Origin: Armatimonadota bacterium
GTDB taxonomy: Bacteria > Sysuimicrobiota > Sysuimicrobiia > Sysuimicrobiales > Kaftiobacteriaceae
NCBI GenBank assembly: GCA_020028455.1
Contig: JAHZOA010000005.1
Location: 1 to 50,132, forward strand
Length of the DNA: 50,132 nt
Direction: 5' to 3'
Positions 38,613-46,819 of this stretch are shown here, piece after piece. The notes under the pieces were generated by a model. It was given only the letters and a program-made list of their open reading frames with translations, was not told the origin of the DNA and did not search any database. The position numbers and the translations under genes are program-made. Position 1 is the first letter of the stretch; each line of letters opens with the position of its first letter.

Positions 38613-38700
38613 GCTTCGCTCGCTCAGGACACCATTCGACTCGCATGCCAACTGGTCGAAGACCATGAGCGAGCCTGCTGCAGGCAGGCGAGTCGAATGG
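38613..38700 (+). repeat. Dispersed structured element, copy 3 (between tilS and tRNA-Met)
   Basis: CCTTCGACTCGCTTCGCTCGCTCAGGACACCATTCGACTCGCATGCCAACTGGTCGAAGACCATGAGCGAGCCTGCTGCAGGCAGGCGAGTCGAATGG. Confidence 0.85.
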
Positions 38701-38774
38701 TGGCGGCGGGGAGACTCGAACTCCCGACACCGCGGGTATGAGCCGCGTGCTCTGACCAACTGAGCTACACCGCC
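38698..38774 (-). tRNA. tRNA-Met (CAU), CCA encoded
   Basis: GGCGGTGTAGCTCAGTTGGTCAGAGCACGCGGCTCATACCCGCGGTGTCGGGAGTTCGAGTCTCCCCGCCGCCACCA; cloverleaf pairs, elongator-type acceptor. Confidence 0.95.
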
Positions 38775-38816
38775 ACGCCCATCCATTATAGGGGGAACCC
38801 GCCGGTGAGCAAAGGG

Positions 38817-38895
38817 GACTCGTGATTCGTGACTCGTGATTCGTGACTCGCAACTGCAGGATTTGGCCTTACGAGTCACTAGTCACAAGTCACGA
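38817..38895. repeat. Inverted heptamer array (GAYTCGT)n / (ACGAGTC)n
   Basis: Arm 1 38817-38851, five heptamers; arm 2 38871-38895, three-plus units. Confidence 0.9.
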
Positions 38896-38899
38896 TGTT

Positions 38900-39397
38900 C
38901 TAACGTATCGTGAATTGCAGCGCTGGAAGTTGAATCGAGGCTCGCTCGGACCCTTCGGTCCGCCCGGTCACGAACGCGATGATTTCATAGGCGCCCAGAT
39001 CGGCCCGGCGGCCCTGGTAGTCGCGCTGATCCCAGGATGCCTTGAGCGTCATGGGCTCGTTTGACCGGATGGGGATAGACTGAACAACCTGGATGAAAGC
39101 TTTGTCGTGCGACCACCGCCAGATCTCGTCGCCACGGGGACGCCGGACCAGCAGATCGAACCGCTGTCCGCTGAAAAACGTCAGCGTCACCGGATTAGCG
39201 CCTGCATTGCGGATCGTAATGGTGACTTCGACGGACTCGCCCGCGTCAAAGACCCGCTTTGTGATTGACGCCTCGTGCCGCAAACCGCCTTCAGCGCGCT
39301 CGACCATCAACGACGTTCCGGGCGCGGCGGCGACCAGCACCACTAGCACGAGTCCAATTAGCATTCCCTGCACGGTGACCACCCCGTTGTAGAACAC
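38900..39397 (-). CDS. BsuPI-like (intracellular proteinase inhibitor) domain secreted protein
   Basis: Signal-like N-terminus; FDAGESVEVTITIRNAGANPVTLTFFSGQRFDLLVRRPRGDEIWRWSHDKAF. Confidence 0.8.
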   Translation of the reverse strand: MFYNGVVTVQGMLIGLVLVVLVAAAPGTSLMVERAEGGLRHEASITKRVFDAGESVEVTITIRNAGANPVTLTFFSGQRFDLLVRRPRGDEIWRWSHDKAFIQVVQSIPIRSNEPMTLKASWDQRDYQGRRADLGAYEIIAFVTGRTEGSERASIQLPALQFTIR

Positions 39398-39443
39398 TCT
39401 GGTCTAAATACGTATCCAGGGGGCCTGCAAGTTCTGCCAACCT

Positions 39444-39650
39444 TTATTTGAGGCCGAGTTTGGGCAACTCAAATCGGATCTTCCCCGCGGCGATCTCCTC
39501 GAGCGCAATCGTCACAGGGTTAGCACTGTCGATATCAACCATGGGCAGAGCGCCTTCTTTCAATTGCCGTGCCCGTTTGGCGGCGACGATGACGAGTGCG
39601 TACTTGTTCTCTACCCGGTCGAGCAGCGCCTCGAGTGGAGGCTTGATCAC
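39444..39650 (-). CDS. rpoZ: DNA-directed RNA polymerase subunit omega
   Basis: MIKPPLEALLDRVENKYALVIVAAKRARQLKEG. Confidence 0.93.
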   Translation of the reverse strand: MIKPPLEALLDRVENKYALVIVAAKRARQLKEGALPMVDIDSANPVTIALEEIAAGKIRFELPKLGLK

Positions 39651-39697
39651 TTCGTCACCTCGGTGGGGGTTAAGGCCAGTCTTGCGAGCAACACATC

Positions 39698-39725
39698 ATT
39701 TTATCAAGGGCTGAGACCCTGTCAA
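39698..39725 (-). promoter_or_regulatory. Putative rpoZ promoter TTGACA-N16-TAAAAT
   Basis: Perfect -35 (39720-39725) and near-consensus -10 (39698-39703) upstream of rpoZ. Confidence 0.65.
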
Positions 39726-39755
39726 TGGTAAAAGGCGGGTGCTAGAGTAGGGCGC

Positions 39756-40934
39756 ATGCGCATTCATGCGCTTGGATTGATGGCGTTCGGCTCCATTACG
39801 TCGATCATGATGACAATCCCTGTCCTGTCACTCTACTTGAGTGAACGGGGGTTGCCACCCGCGCATGTCGGAGCGGTCATCGGCGCCATGTCGCTTGCAA
39901 TCGTGTTCGCAGAGGTTCTGGTGGCGCCGGCTGCGTCGTCCCGCCTGGGACGGCGAGCCACGGTCGCGATCGCGCTTGCCGGCAGCGCTATTATGCTCGC
40001 GGTCTTCCCTCAGGTCCGCTCCCTCAGCGGCTTCTATCTCAACCGGCTGATCTTCGGCGGCCTGCGCGGGCTGCTGTGGCCGGTCATGTTCGCCGAAGTC
40101 ACAGAGCACGCCTCACCCGAACGCCGTGAGGTATCGTTTGCGATCTTCTGGATGTATTTCGGACTGGGCACGCTCGCGGGACCGGCAATCGGTGGCGTGC
40201 TGGGTGACCGCTTTTCGCTCATGGCGCCGTTCTTTGTCGCAGCGGTCATCTCGATGCTGACGCTGGCGCCGGTCGTCGCGGTGCGGCCGTTCCGGGATCC
40301 CAGCACCGGCAATCCGCTGGCCACCTACCGAACCCTGCTGCGCATGTCGCCGGCGATCCCTCGCGTGTGGGCGCTCACGTTGTGCAACGTCACGATATTT
40401 GGCGTCTACACCACGTTCTTGCCCCTGCACGCGGCATCGCGCGGACTCTCGGCGGCACAGATTGGTCTCATCTTCACAGGCGGCGCTGTATCCTTCATCC
40501 TCGGGCAGGACCTGCTCCGTCGATTGGTCGATCGCATCTCGGCGGAACGGCTGCTGGGGCCGGCGTTTATCGTGCGGGGCCTCGGCATCGCCATCGTGCC
40601 GTTTCTGTACTCCTTCGAAGCCCTCCTGATCGTGAACTTCGCAACTGGGGTAATGGGCGCTGTTCTACCTCTCGCCCTGACGACGCGCGTCGCCGCGCAG
40701 GCATCCCGCGAGCAGCTGGTGCCGGCGATGGGTGGATTCAACGCGGCGGCAGACCTGGGGTTCTTCGTAGGGCCAGTCGTCGGAGGCTTACTAGCCGCCT
40801 TCGGCCTGATTTGGGCGTTCGCAGTGGTCCTGCCGGTGATCGTGATCGCTTTGCTGCTCCTGCGCGACCGGGGTGGAATGCCGCACCAGACGTTACGTGA
40901 GCAGCATCCTGTCCATGACCATGGCGGCGAATAG
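39756..40934 (+). CDS. MFS transporter
   Basis: 392 aa, ~12 hydrophobic segments; VPVLSLYLSERGLPPAHVGAVIGAMSL, RLIFGGLRGLLWPVMFAEVTE. Confidence 0.9.
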   Translation: MRIHALGLMAFGSITSIMMTIPVLSLYLSERGLPPAHVGAVIGAMSLAIVFAEVLVAPAASSRLGRRATVAIALAGSAIMLAVFPQVRSLSGFYLNRLIFGGLRGLLWPVMFAEVTEHASPERREVSFAIFWMYFGLGTLAGPAIGGVLGDRFSLMAPFFVAAVISMLTLAPVVAVRPFRDPSTGNPLATYRTLLRMSPAIPRVWALTLCNVTIFGVYTTFLPLHAASRGLSAAQIGLIFTGGAVSFILGQDLLRRLVDRISAERLLGPAFIVRGLGIAIVPFLYSFEALLIVNFATGVMGAVLPLALTTRVAAQASREQLVPAMGGFNAAADLGFFVGPVVGGLLAAFGLIWAFAVVLPVIVIALLLLRDRGGMPHQTLREQHPVHDHGGE

Positions 40935-42668
40935 CAGGGCGAGGTACACGATAGAGTAACTGAACAGCCCCCTCGCAGACTGCGGTGTCTGCGCCCGTCG
41001 CAAGTGAATGGCCCGCCAGAGGAACACGCTGCCGAGCGCTGCCGCGGCAGATACATACATCCAGCCCATCGAACCGATCGGATACAGCAGCATCGTCGTC
41101 GAGACCAACAGCACGGAATAGATCACGATCTGCCGCCGAGTCTCGTGTTCTCCCGCCACCACCGGCAACATCGGTACGTGGGCGCGCGTGTAGTCTTCGA
41201 GGCGGTATAGCGACAGCGCCCAGAAATGGGGCGGTGTCCAGAGGAAGACGATCAGAAAGAGCAGCACCGCGGGAAATTCTACCCGACCTGTCGCCGCCGC
41301 CCACCCCACCAGAGGTGGGACTGCTCCGGCGGCTCCACCAATCACAATGTTCTGAGGCGTCGCCCGCTTCAACCACACCGTATAGATGAAGACATAGAAC
41401 AGTAAACCGAGCATTGCCAGCACCGCACTCAAAAGATTCACCAATGACGCGAGGATCGCAAAGGCGAGCGCTCCGAGGACCACCGCAAAGGCAAACGCAA
41501 ACGGCGGATCGATCCTGCCCGCCGCAATGGGTCGCCTCCGGGTGCGCGCCATCAGGGCATCGATGTCTCGTTCGAGTATCTGGTTGATCGCGCCCGCCGA
41601 TCCCGAGGCAAGTGCCCCCCCGACGAGTGTGCTCAGCATGACCCACGGGGAGACGACGCCAGGCGCCGCGACAAGCATCGCAGCTCCAGTCGTGACAAGG
41701 AGCAGCACAACGATCCGCGGCTTGGTGAGACTGACGTAGTCGAGGATTCGGGCCACCCCTCTCCCCTCTGGGGAGAGGGGTTTGGGGAGAGGGGCAACGG
41801 GCTCGGTCATCCGGGTGGCCAGGACCGCAAGCACGATCAGCGTAGCGAACAGTGCCGCTGCGTTCGCTAGATGAGCTGTCGTTACGCCGGGCGCGAGACG
41901 GTACTCGATGTTGAGCGCGCCGATGAAGACCTGCAGGATCAACAGGCTTACGGCGATCGCGGACGTGGCCTGAAGCAGCGGCCGCCTCCAAAGCCTGTAC
42001 GCCGCGAACGTGGTGGCGATGATCAATACGCTGACGAGCGCGGCGGCGAAACGGTGCACGACATGGACGCCCACCGCGCCTCTCAGGGGAGGAAGCAGTT
42101 CACCGGTGCACAGCGGCCAATCCGGGCAGGCCAGGCCGGCCCCGCTTGCACTGACATATCCGCCCAGCAGAACAAGCATGTAAGTGGCGATCGCAGTGAA
42201 GACTGCAAGCCGCCGGAAGCGAACGTCTCTGCCCGGCACACTCTTGGCGCCCACGACGGCCAGCGTCGCGAGAACGATCAGTGTCGCGAAGAACGCCATG
42301 GCCGTGCCGAGGTGCGCGACGACCACCCACTGGCTCAGTTCTGACTGTACCGTCAATCCGCCGAGGATAATCTGTACACCGACCAGGAGCAGCGCCAGGG
42401 TCGAGAGACCCCGCAGGGCACGCGCCTCCCAGAGGCGCCACGTTTGCACTGCAACGGCAAGGGTCAAGAATCCAACCACCGACGCCACGAGCCGGTGACT
42501 ATACTCGATCAGCACTGGTCCGGCAAGCTGCGGGATCCACCGTCCATCACACAGGGGCCAGTCAGGGCACGCGAGGCCCGATCCGGTTGCTCGGACCACA
42601 CCACCAAGGACGATCAGGAAGTATGTGGCGACGGTTGTTGCGAGGACGAGTCTTGCGAACGACTTCAT
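40893..42668 (-). CDS. Heme A synthase / protoheme IX farnesyltransferase fusion (CtaA-CtaB)
   Basis: N-half: VRATGSGLACPDWPLCDG and YVSASGAGLACPDWPLCTG; C-half: SLTKPRIVVLLLVTTGAAMLVA, NQILERDIDALMARTRRRPIAAG. Confidence 0.95.
   Translation of the reverse strand: MKSFARLVLATTVATYFLIVLGGVVRATGSGLACPDWPLCDGRWIPQLAGPVLIEYSHRLVASVVGFLTLAVAVQTWRLWEARALRGLSTLALLLVGVQIILGGLTVQSELSQWVVVAHLGTAMAFFATLIVLATLAVVGAKSVPGRDVRFRRLAVFTAIATYMLVLLGGYVSASGAGLACPDWPLCTGELLPPLRGAVGVHVVHRFAAALVSVLIIATTFAAYRLWRRPLLQATSAIAVSLLILQVFIGALNIEYRLAPGVTTAHLANAAALFATLIVLAVLATRMTEPVAPLPKPLSPEGRGVARILDYVSLTKPRIVVLLLVTTGAAMLVAAPGVVSPWVMLSTLVGGALASGSAGAINQILERDIDALMARTRRRPIAAGRIDPPFAFAFAVVLGALAFAILASLVNLLSAVLAMLGLLFYVFIYTVWLKRATPQNIVIGGAAGAVPPLVGWAAATGRVEFPAVLLFLIVFLWTPPHFWALSLYRLEDYTRAHVPMLPVVAGEHETRRQIVIYSVLLVSTTMLLYPIGSMGWMYVSAAAALGSVFLWRAIHLRRAQTPQSARGLFSYSIVYLALLFAAMVMDRMLLT
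41756..41794. repeat. CCCCTCTCCCC / GGGGAGAGGGG palindromic repeat inside ctaA-ctaB linker
   Basis: CCCCTCTCCCC (41756-41766), GGGGAGAGGGG (41770-41780), GGGGAGAGGGG (41784-41794). Confidence 0.85.
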
Positions 42669-43384
42669 GCGCCCGAACGCGGTTGCGCCGTTCGCGCGGC
42701 GGAAACAAGCGAGCGGAACAGCTGGCGTTGAGATTCATCGTCAGGCATGCGTTCGGGATGCCACTCCACGCCGATCGCAAACGAGGCGCTAGGGAATTCA
42801 ATGGCTTCAATCACTCCGTCTGGGGCGGCCGCCGTGATGACAGCGCCCCTGCCCGGCTGTTTGACAGCCTGATGGTGGGCGCTGTTCACACTGAGTTCTC
42901 TCCGTCCAACGATCTCCGCCAGGCGGCTGCCGGGGACGATGCGGATGTCATGAAAGACGTCCTTCCCCTCGACCCTGTGAGCGGCTGGATCGATTCCGAG
43001 GAGGGAGACATCCTGGTAGAGACTTCCACCCGAAGCAACATTCAGGACCTGCATCCCTCCGCAGATGCCCAGTACGGGCATCCGCTCTTCGAGCACGGCG
43101 CGTCCCAATGGGATCTCCACCTCATACCGGTTCGTATCAACGTCCACCTCGAGCCCGGGGGTGATGCTCTCTGAATACATACGCGGGTCGATATCCCGGC
43201 CGCCGCTCAATAGGAGCGCATCGATTCCCCGCAATGCAGCGCGTTCCCCGGCCGCGCGAAGATCCGCCGGGGTGATCCAGTGCACAACCCCGCCGGCGGC
43301 TTCTACGGCCGTCGCGTAGCCCCGCGCGGACTGGGTGCTGGGATCAATCGCCGTGATTCCGATGCGGGGCGCGCCAGGGTTCAC
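42665..43384 (-). CDS. Gamma-glutamyl-gamma-aminobutyrate hydrolase family (peptidase C26)
   Basis: IDALLLSGGRDIDPRMY, VLGICGGMQVLNVASGGSLYQD, VNSAHHQAVK; probable GTG start at 43384. Confidence 0.93.
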   Translation of the reverse strand: MNPGAPRIGITAIDPSTQSARGYATAVEAAGGVVHWITPADLRAAGERAALRGIDALLLSGGRDIDPRMYSESITPGLEVDVDTNRYEVEIPLGRAVLEERMPVLGICGGMQVLNVASGGSLYQDVSLLGIDPAAHRVEGKDVFHDIRIVPGSRLAEIVGRRELSVNSAHHQAVKQPGRGAVITAAAPDGVIEAIEFPSASFAIGVEWHPERMPDDESQRQLFRSLVSAARTAQPRSGA

Positions 43385-44100
43385 GGCGACACGAACGGTG
43401 CGTCGCCGCCGGTGCAGAACGCGCATGGCGAGTTCGCATCAGTCTGCGAGGACACCACGACGACCTCTGTCGTGACCTTGAGTGACCGAATCGCAAATGT
43501 GATGGGCCAGGTCGATTGCGTCAAGACCGGGTTGTACTTGGCCTCGAGGGCTCGGATGATGGGGTCGAGCAAAGGAACCCCGTTGACACGCATGTTGTCT
43601 ATATAGAAGTAGAGATCTTTGGTCCCGCCGAGCGCAAACCACCCCTTCAGCCACACCCGCACCGGAAGGTTGTTGAGGGGAACGGTCCCTTCCCCGAAGA
43701 GAAACTGTCCGTCCGACCAGAGGCGGATGTCTTTAAAGGCATTTCCGGAGATGAAATATTCCTGCAGGCTCTTCAGGGTGAACCGCGCGTGGATCGCGGA
43801 CTCTCGCCACTCATCGACGCGCAGCTCTCCGCGCTGCATCGCGCCGACATTCAGCGATGCGCCGACGACACGGAACCACACCTCGTCAACCTGCATTCCG
43901 CCGAGGTTGGCCTTCTTCGCATAGACGCTGATCCGCGCGAAGCCGCCGGGATAGAGGTCGGGTACGGCGTCAATCCTGATGTCATTCGTCTGGAGGAATC
44001 CCGCAAACAGCTTCTGCAGGTCGGCTTCAGGCTGACCGGCGGCAGGCGCGGCCATCGCCGCCACCACCACACTTATTGCGATCACACTTGCCCACCGCAT
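43381..44100 (-). CDS. LmeA/DUF2993-like secreted protein
   Basis: Signal peptide; GGFARISVYAKKANLGGMQVDEVWFRVVGASLNV. Confidence 0.65.
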   Translation of the reverse strand: MRWASVIAISVVVAAMAAPAAGQPEADLQKLFAGFLQTNDIRIDAVPDLYPGGFARISVYAKKANLGGMQVDEVWFRVVGASLNVGAMQRGELRVDEWRESAIHARFTLKSLQEYFISGNAFKDIRLWSDGQFLFGEGTVPLNNLPVRVWLKGWFALGGTKDLYFYIDNMRVNGVPLLDPIIRALEAKYNPVLTQSTWPITFAIRSLKVTTEVVVVSSQTDANSPCAFCTGGDAPFVSP

Positions 44101-44130
44101 CCTCGCACTCTCCGGCGTGCTCTTCTCTTG

Positions 44131-45129
44131 CTATCCTTCTTGAAGGACCGCTGCGTGCGCAAACAGCGCCGGCTGTCCTCCTGTGTGCCAGAACACCACG
44201 TTCTGGTCAGAGCGAAACCGCTCCTGCGCAATCAATCCCATCAGTCCTGCCATCCCTTTTCCGGTGTAGACAGGATCGAGCAGGATTCCCTCGGTGCGGG
44301 CGGCGACCCGGATCGCATCGAGGCACTCCTTCGTTGGAATACCATACCGCTCTCCGATATAGTCGTCGTAGACGATCACGTCGTCGGGATGCGGCCGCCA
44401 CTCGAGCCTCAACATCTCGACTAGCTCGGTGACGATTCCGACCACGCGCTTCACAACGGTCTCTCGGGGCGGTCCCGCGCTGATCCCGACGACCTGCACG
44501 CCGCTCTGGGTGAGCTTTGTGCCGGCATACAGTCCAGACTGCGTGCCGCCCGAAGTGCTCGTGTGCACGATGGCGTCAATTCGCAGACTCAAAGCGTTGG
44601 CCTGACCCAGGAGTTCGAGCGCGGCTTCCATGTAGGCCGCCGCACCGAACGCATTGCTCCCGCCACGAGGAATGACGTAGGGCTTCCGGCCGTCCCGACG
44701 GAGCTGCCGCGCCATGTCCTCAACGACGCCCATCAGCACGTACTCTTCATCAGTCTGGATCACGCGGACCTCAGCGCCGAAGATGTGGTCCAACAATAGG
44801 TTGCCCTGCCGCTCCCCAGGCACGTCGCCATTGAGTACCACGATTGCCTCGAGCCCAAGCTTGCGCGCCGCGGCCGCCGTCATGCGGGCGTGATTGGACT
44901 GAACTGCACCCACTGTAATGACGACGTCACAACCCTGACTCTGCGCCTGTCCCAGCAAGAACTCAAGTTTGCGTGCCTTGTTTCCGCCGATGGCAAGCCC
45001 GGTGAGATCATCGCGCTTGATCCAGATTTTCGGTCCGCGGAGATATTCAGTCAGCCGCGGCGCGAACTCCAGTGGCGTGGGGAGGTGCGCCAAGTTGACC
45101 CGGGGCAAATCGCCGAGCTGCACGCTCAA
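44131..45129 (-). CDS. D-cysteine desulfhydrase / ACC deaminase family PLP enzyme
   Basis: LAHLPTPLEFAPRLTEYLRGPKIWIKRDDLTGLAIGGNKARKLEFLLGQA. Confidence 0.93.
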   Translation of the reverse strand: MSVQLGDLPRVNLAHLPTPLEFAPRLTEYLRGPKIWIKRDDLTGLAIGGNKARKLEFLLGQAQSQGCDVVITVGAVQSNHARMTAAAARKLGLEAIVVLNGDVPGERQGNLLLDHIFGAEVRVIQTDEEYVLMGVVEDMARQLRRDGRKPYVIPRGGSNAFGAAAYMEAALELLGQANALSLRIDAIVHTSTSGGTQSGLYAGTKLTQSGVQVVGISAGPPRETVVKRVVGIVTELVEMLRLEWRPHPDDVIVYDDYIGERYGIPTKECLDAIRVAARTEGILLDPVYTGKGMAGLMGLIAQERFRSDQNVVFWHTGGQPALFAHAAVLQEG

Positions 45130-45140
45130 CCCTCAAATAC

Positions 45141-45216
45141 GGGATAAGGGGATAAAGGGATAAGGGGATAAATTGCGCATTAACCTTATCCCTTTATCCC
45201 TTTCTCCCTTTATCCC
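45141..45216. repeat. Inverted octamer array (GGGATAAR)n / (YTTATCCC)n
   Basis: Arm 1 45141-45172, four octamers; arm 2 45185-45216, four octamers; 12-nt spacer. Confidence 0.93.
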
Positions 45217-46819
45217 GCAGTTCCGTAAAGAGCGCTTCTCGCGCTCGAAGCGCGCTTATTGCTGCTTCCACTGTTGTTCGTTCGAAGCGCACAAGGGTTC
45301 CCGGTCGCGCCTGACCTACCAGCGGAAGATCGACCGTGGCCACGACCCCGATCTTTGGATACCCGCCCGTGGTCGGTCCGTCGGCGGAGATCACGATGGG
45401 TTTGCCATCCTGGGGAACTTGTATCGCGCCGGGAAGCATCGCGTCAGAAAGCATCTCCCTCTCAACGCGCGCGATCGCAGGGCCATCCAGACGAATCCCG
45501 GCGCGGTCACTCTGCACCGTGACGCGGAAGGTAGAGTTGTAGAATCCGTCGGCTCCATCGACGAACCACTTCTCCTGTGGGCCGGGAATGACACGAAGGC
45601 CGATCTCGTCAGAGGGGACTCGCATGATCTCCGACGGCACCCTGGTGTTGATGGGTCGTCCGCGCACGCGGCGCACGCCGAGCATGTCTCCCCTGACGAG
45701 TCGCCGTCCGACGCGCCCTGCAGCAAACGCCGACGCGCTTCCGAGAACGGTCCGTGCTTCAATCCCACCAGCGAGCGCGAGGTACGCCCACGTCCCCTTT
45801 CGCGGTGCACCGAACCGGATCTCTTGTCCCGAACTCACTCGTACTGGCTGCCACAGTTCAATCTCTGCTCCGTCCAGCGTAGCGGTGAGGTCTGCACCCG
45901 CCACCGCCACCCAATGCTCATCATGCATCCTGATGACAGGGCCGGGCGCTGTGCATTCGATCGCCGGGGCGCCGGGGTCATTCCCAACCAAGATATTGGC
46001 AACTCGGAACGCATCCCGGTCGATTGCGCCGGAACCAGGCATCCCGAGATGGCGATACCCTGGGCGGCCGAGATCCTGCACGGTCGTGAAGAGCCCAGGT
46101 TCGAGCACCTCGACGGCAGGGTGAACCGGCGCACGGAGAAGCGGAACGGCGTCCTCGGCCAGAAACTCTGCGTGCTTGACGGCAACAAAACGGACACGAT
46201 CGCCGGGGCGGAACAGGATCGGATCTGTCTGGGAAGGATCATAGATGGGCATCGGTGTGCGGCCGATCAGCCTCCACCCACCCGGAGTCTGCAATGGATA
46301 GATGCCGCTCAGAGCGTCCGCGATCGCCACAGACCCCACCGGCACGCGAGTGCGGGGCGTGGCCAGCCTGGAGACACGGAGCGCTTCAGGCAGCAAACCG
46401 AGATACGGAAATCCCGGCGTAAACCCCAGCATGTAGACCGTGTATGCCGCCCGTGAATGAACCGCGATCAACTCTCGCGCGCTTAGACCGCGCGTCGCCG
46501 CCACCTCGTCGAAGTCCGGTCCAGCATCACCGCCGTAGACAACCGGGACTTCCAGGTCACGACCCGCCTGTGGCGCTTCGGGGGCAACCCTGGGCGCGAG
46601 ATCGGCCGCGGCGGCAACGACGGCATCCCGGCTGCCGTCCAATGGATCGATCACGATGAGCACCGACCGCAAGGCGGGTATCGTCTCTTGGACGCCGCGC
46701 ACATCATGCATCGCACGTGCCAGCGCCCGAGCCCTCCCGTTGGCCAGCGGAGAGAGCTCATCGTCGAACTCGACGAGGATCGCGCGATCGCCGAACGGTC
46801 TTACAACAGGCTCCCTCAT
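45194..46819 (-). CDS. 5-oxoprolinase subunits PxpB-PxpC (KipI-KipA) fusion
   Basis: N-half: PFGDRAILVEFDDELSP, YMLGFTPGFPYLGLLPEAL; C-half: GLFTTVQDLGRPGYRHLGMPGSGAIDRDAFRVAN. Confidence 0.94.
   Translation of the reverse strand: MREPVVRPFGDRAILVEFDDELSPLANGRARALARAMHDVRGVQETIPALRSVLIVIDPLDGSRDAVVAAAADLAPRVAPEAPQAGRDLEVPVVYGGDAGPDFDEVAATRGLSARELIAVHSRAAYTVYMLGFTPGFPYLGLLPEALRVSRLATPRTRVPVGSVAIADALSGIYPLQTPGGWRLIGRTPMPIYDPSQTDPILFRPGDRVRFVAVKHAEFLAEDAVPLLRAPVHPAVEVLEPGLFTTVQDLGRPGYRHLGMPGSGAIDRDAFRVANILVGNDPGAPAIECTAPGPVIRMHDEHWVAVAGADLTATLDGAEIELWQPVRVSSGQEIRFGAPRKGTWAYLALAGGIEARTVLGSASAFAAGRVGRRLVRGDMLGVRRVRGRPINTRVPSEIMRVPSDEIGLRVIPGPQEKWFVDGADGFYNSTFRVTVQSDRAGIRLDGPAIARVEREMLSDAMLPGAIQVPQDGKPIVISADGPTTGGYPKIGVVATVDLPLVGQARPGTLVRFERTTVEAAISALRAREALFTELRDKGRKG

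Noticed and set aside
38698-38774. tRNA-Ile2(CAU), the TilS substrate, next to tilS
   Set aside because: Acceptor stem and arms look like elongator tRNA-Met; I see no Ile2-type C4-G69/C5-G68 pairs. Cannot be fully excluded by eye.
40738-41991. 417-aa minus-strand ORF
   Set aside because: Out-of-frame overlap with ctaA-ctaB, which has unambiguous motifs.
45173-46456. 427-aa plus-strand ORF
   Set aside because: Antisense to the pxpB-pxpC fusion.
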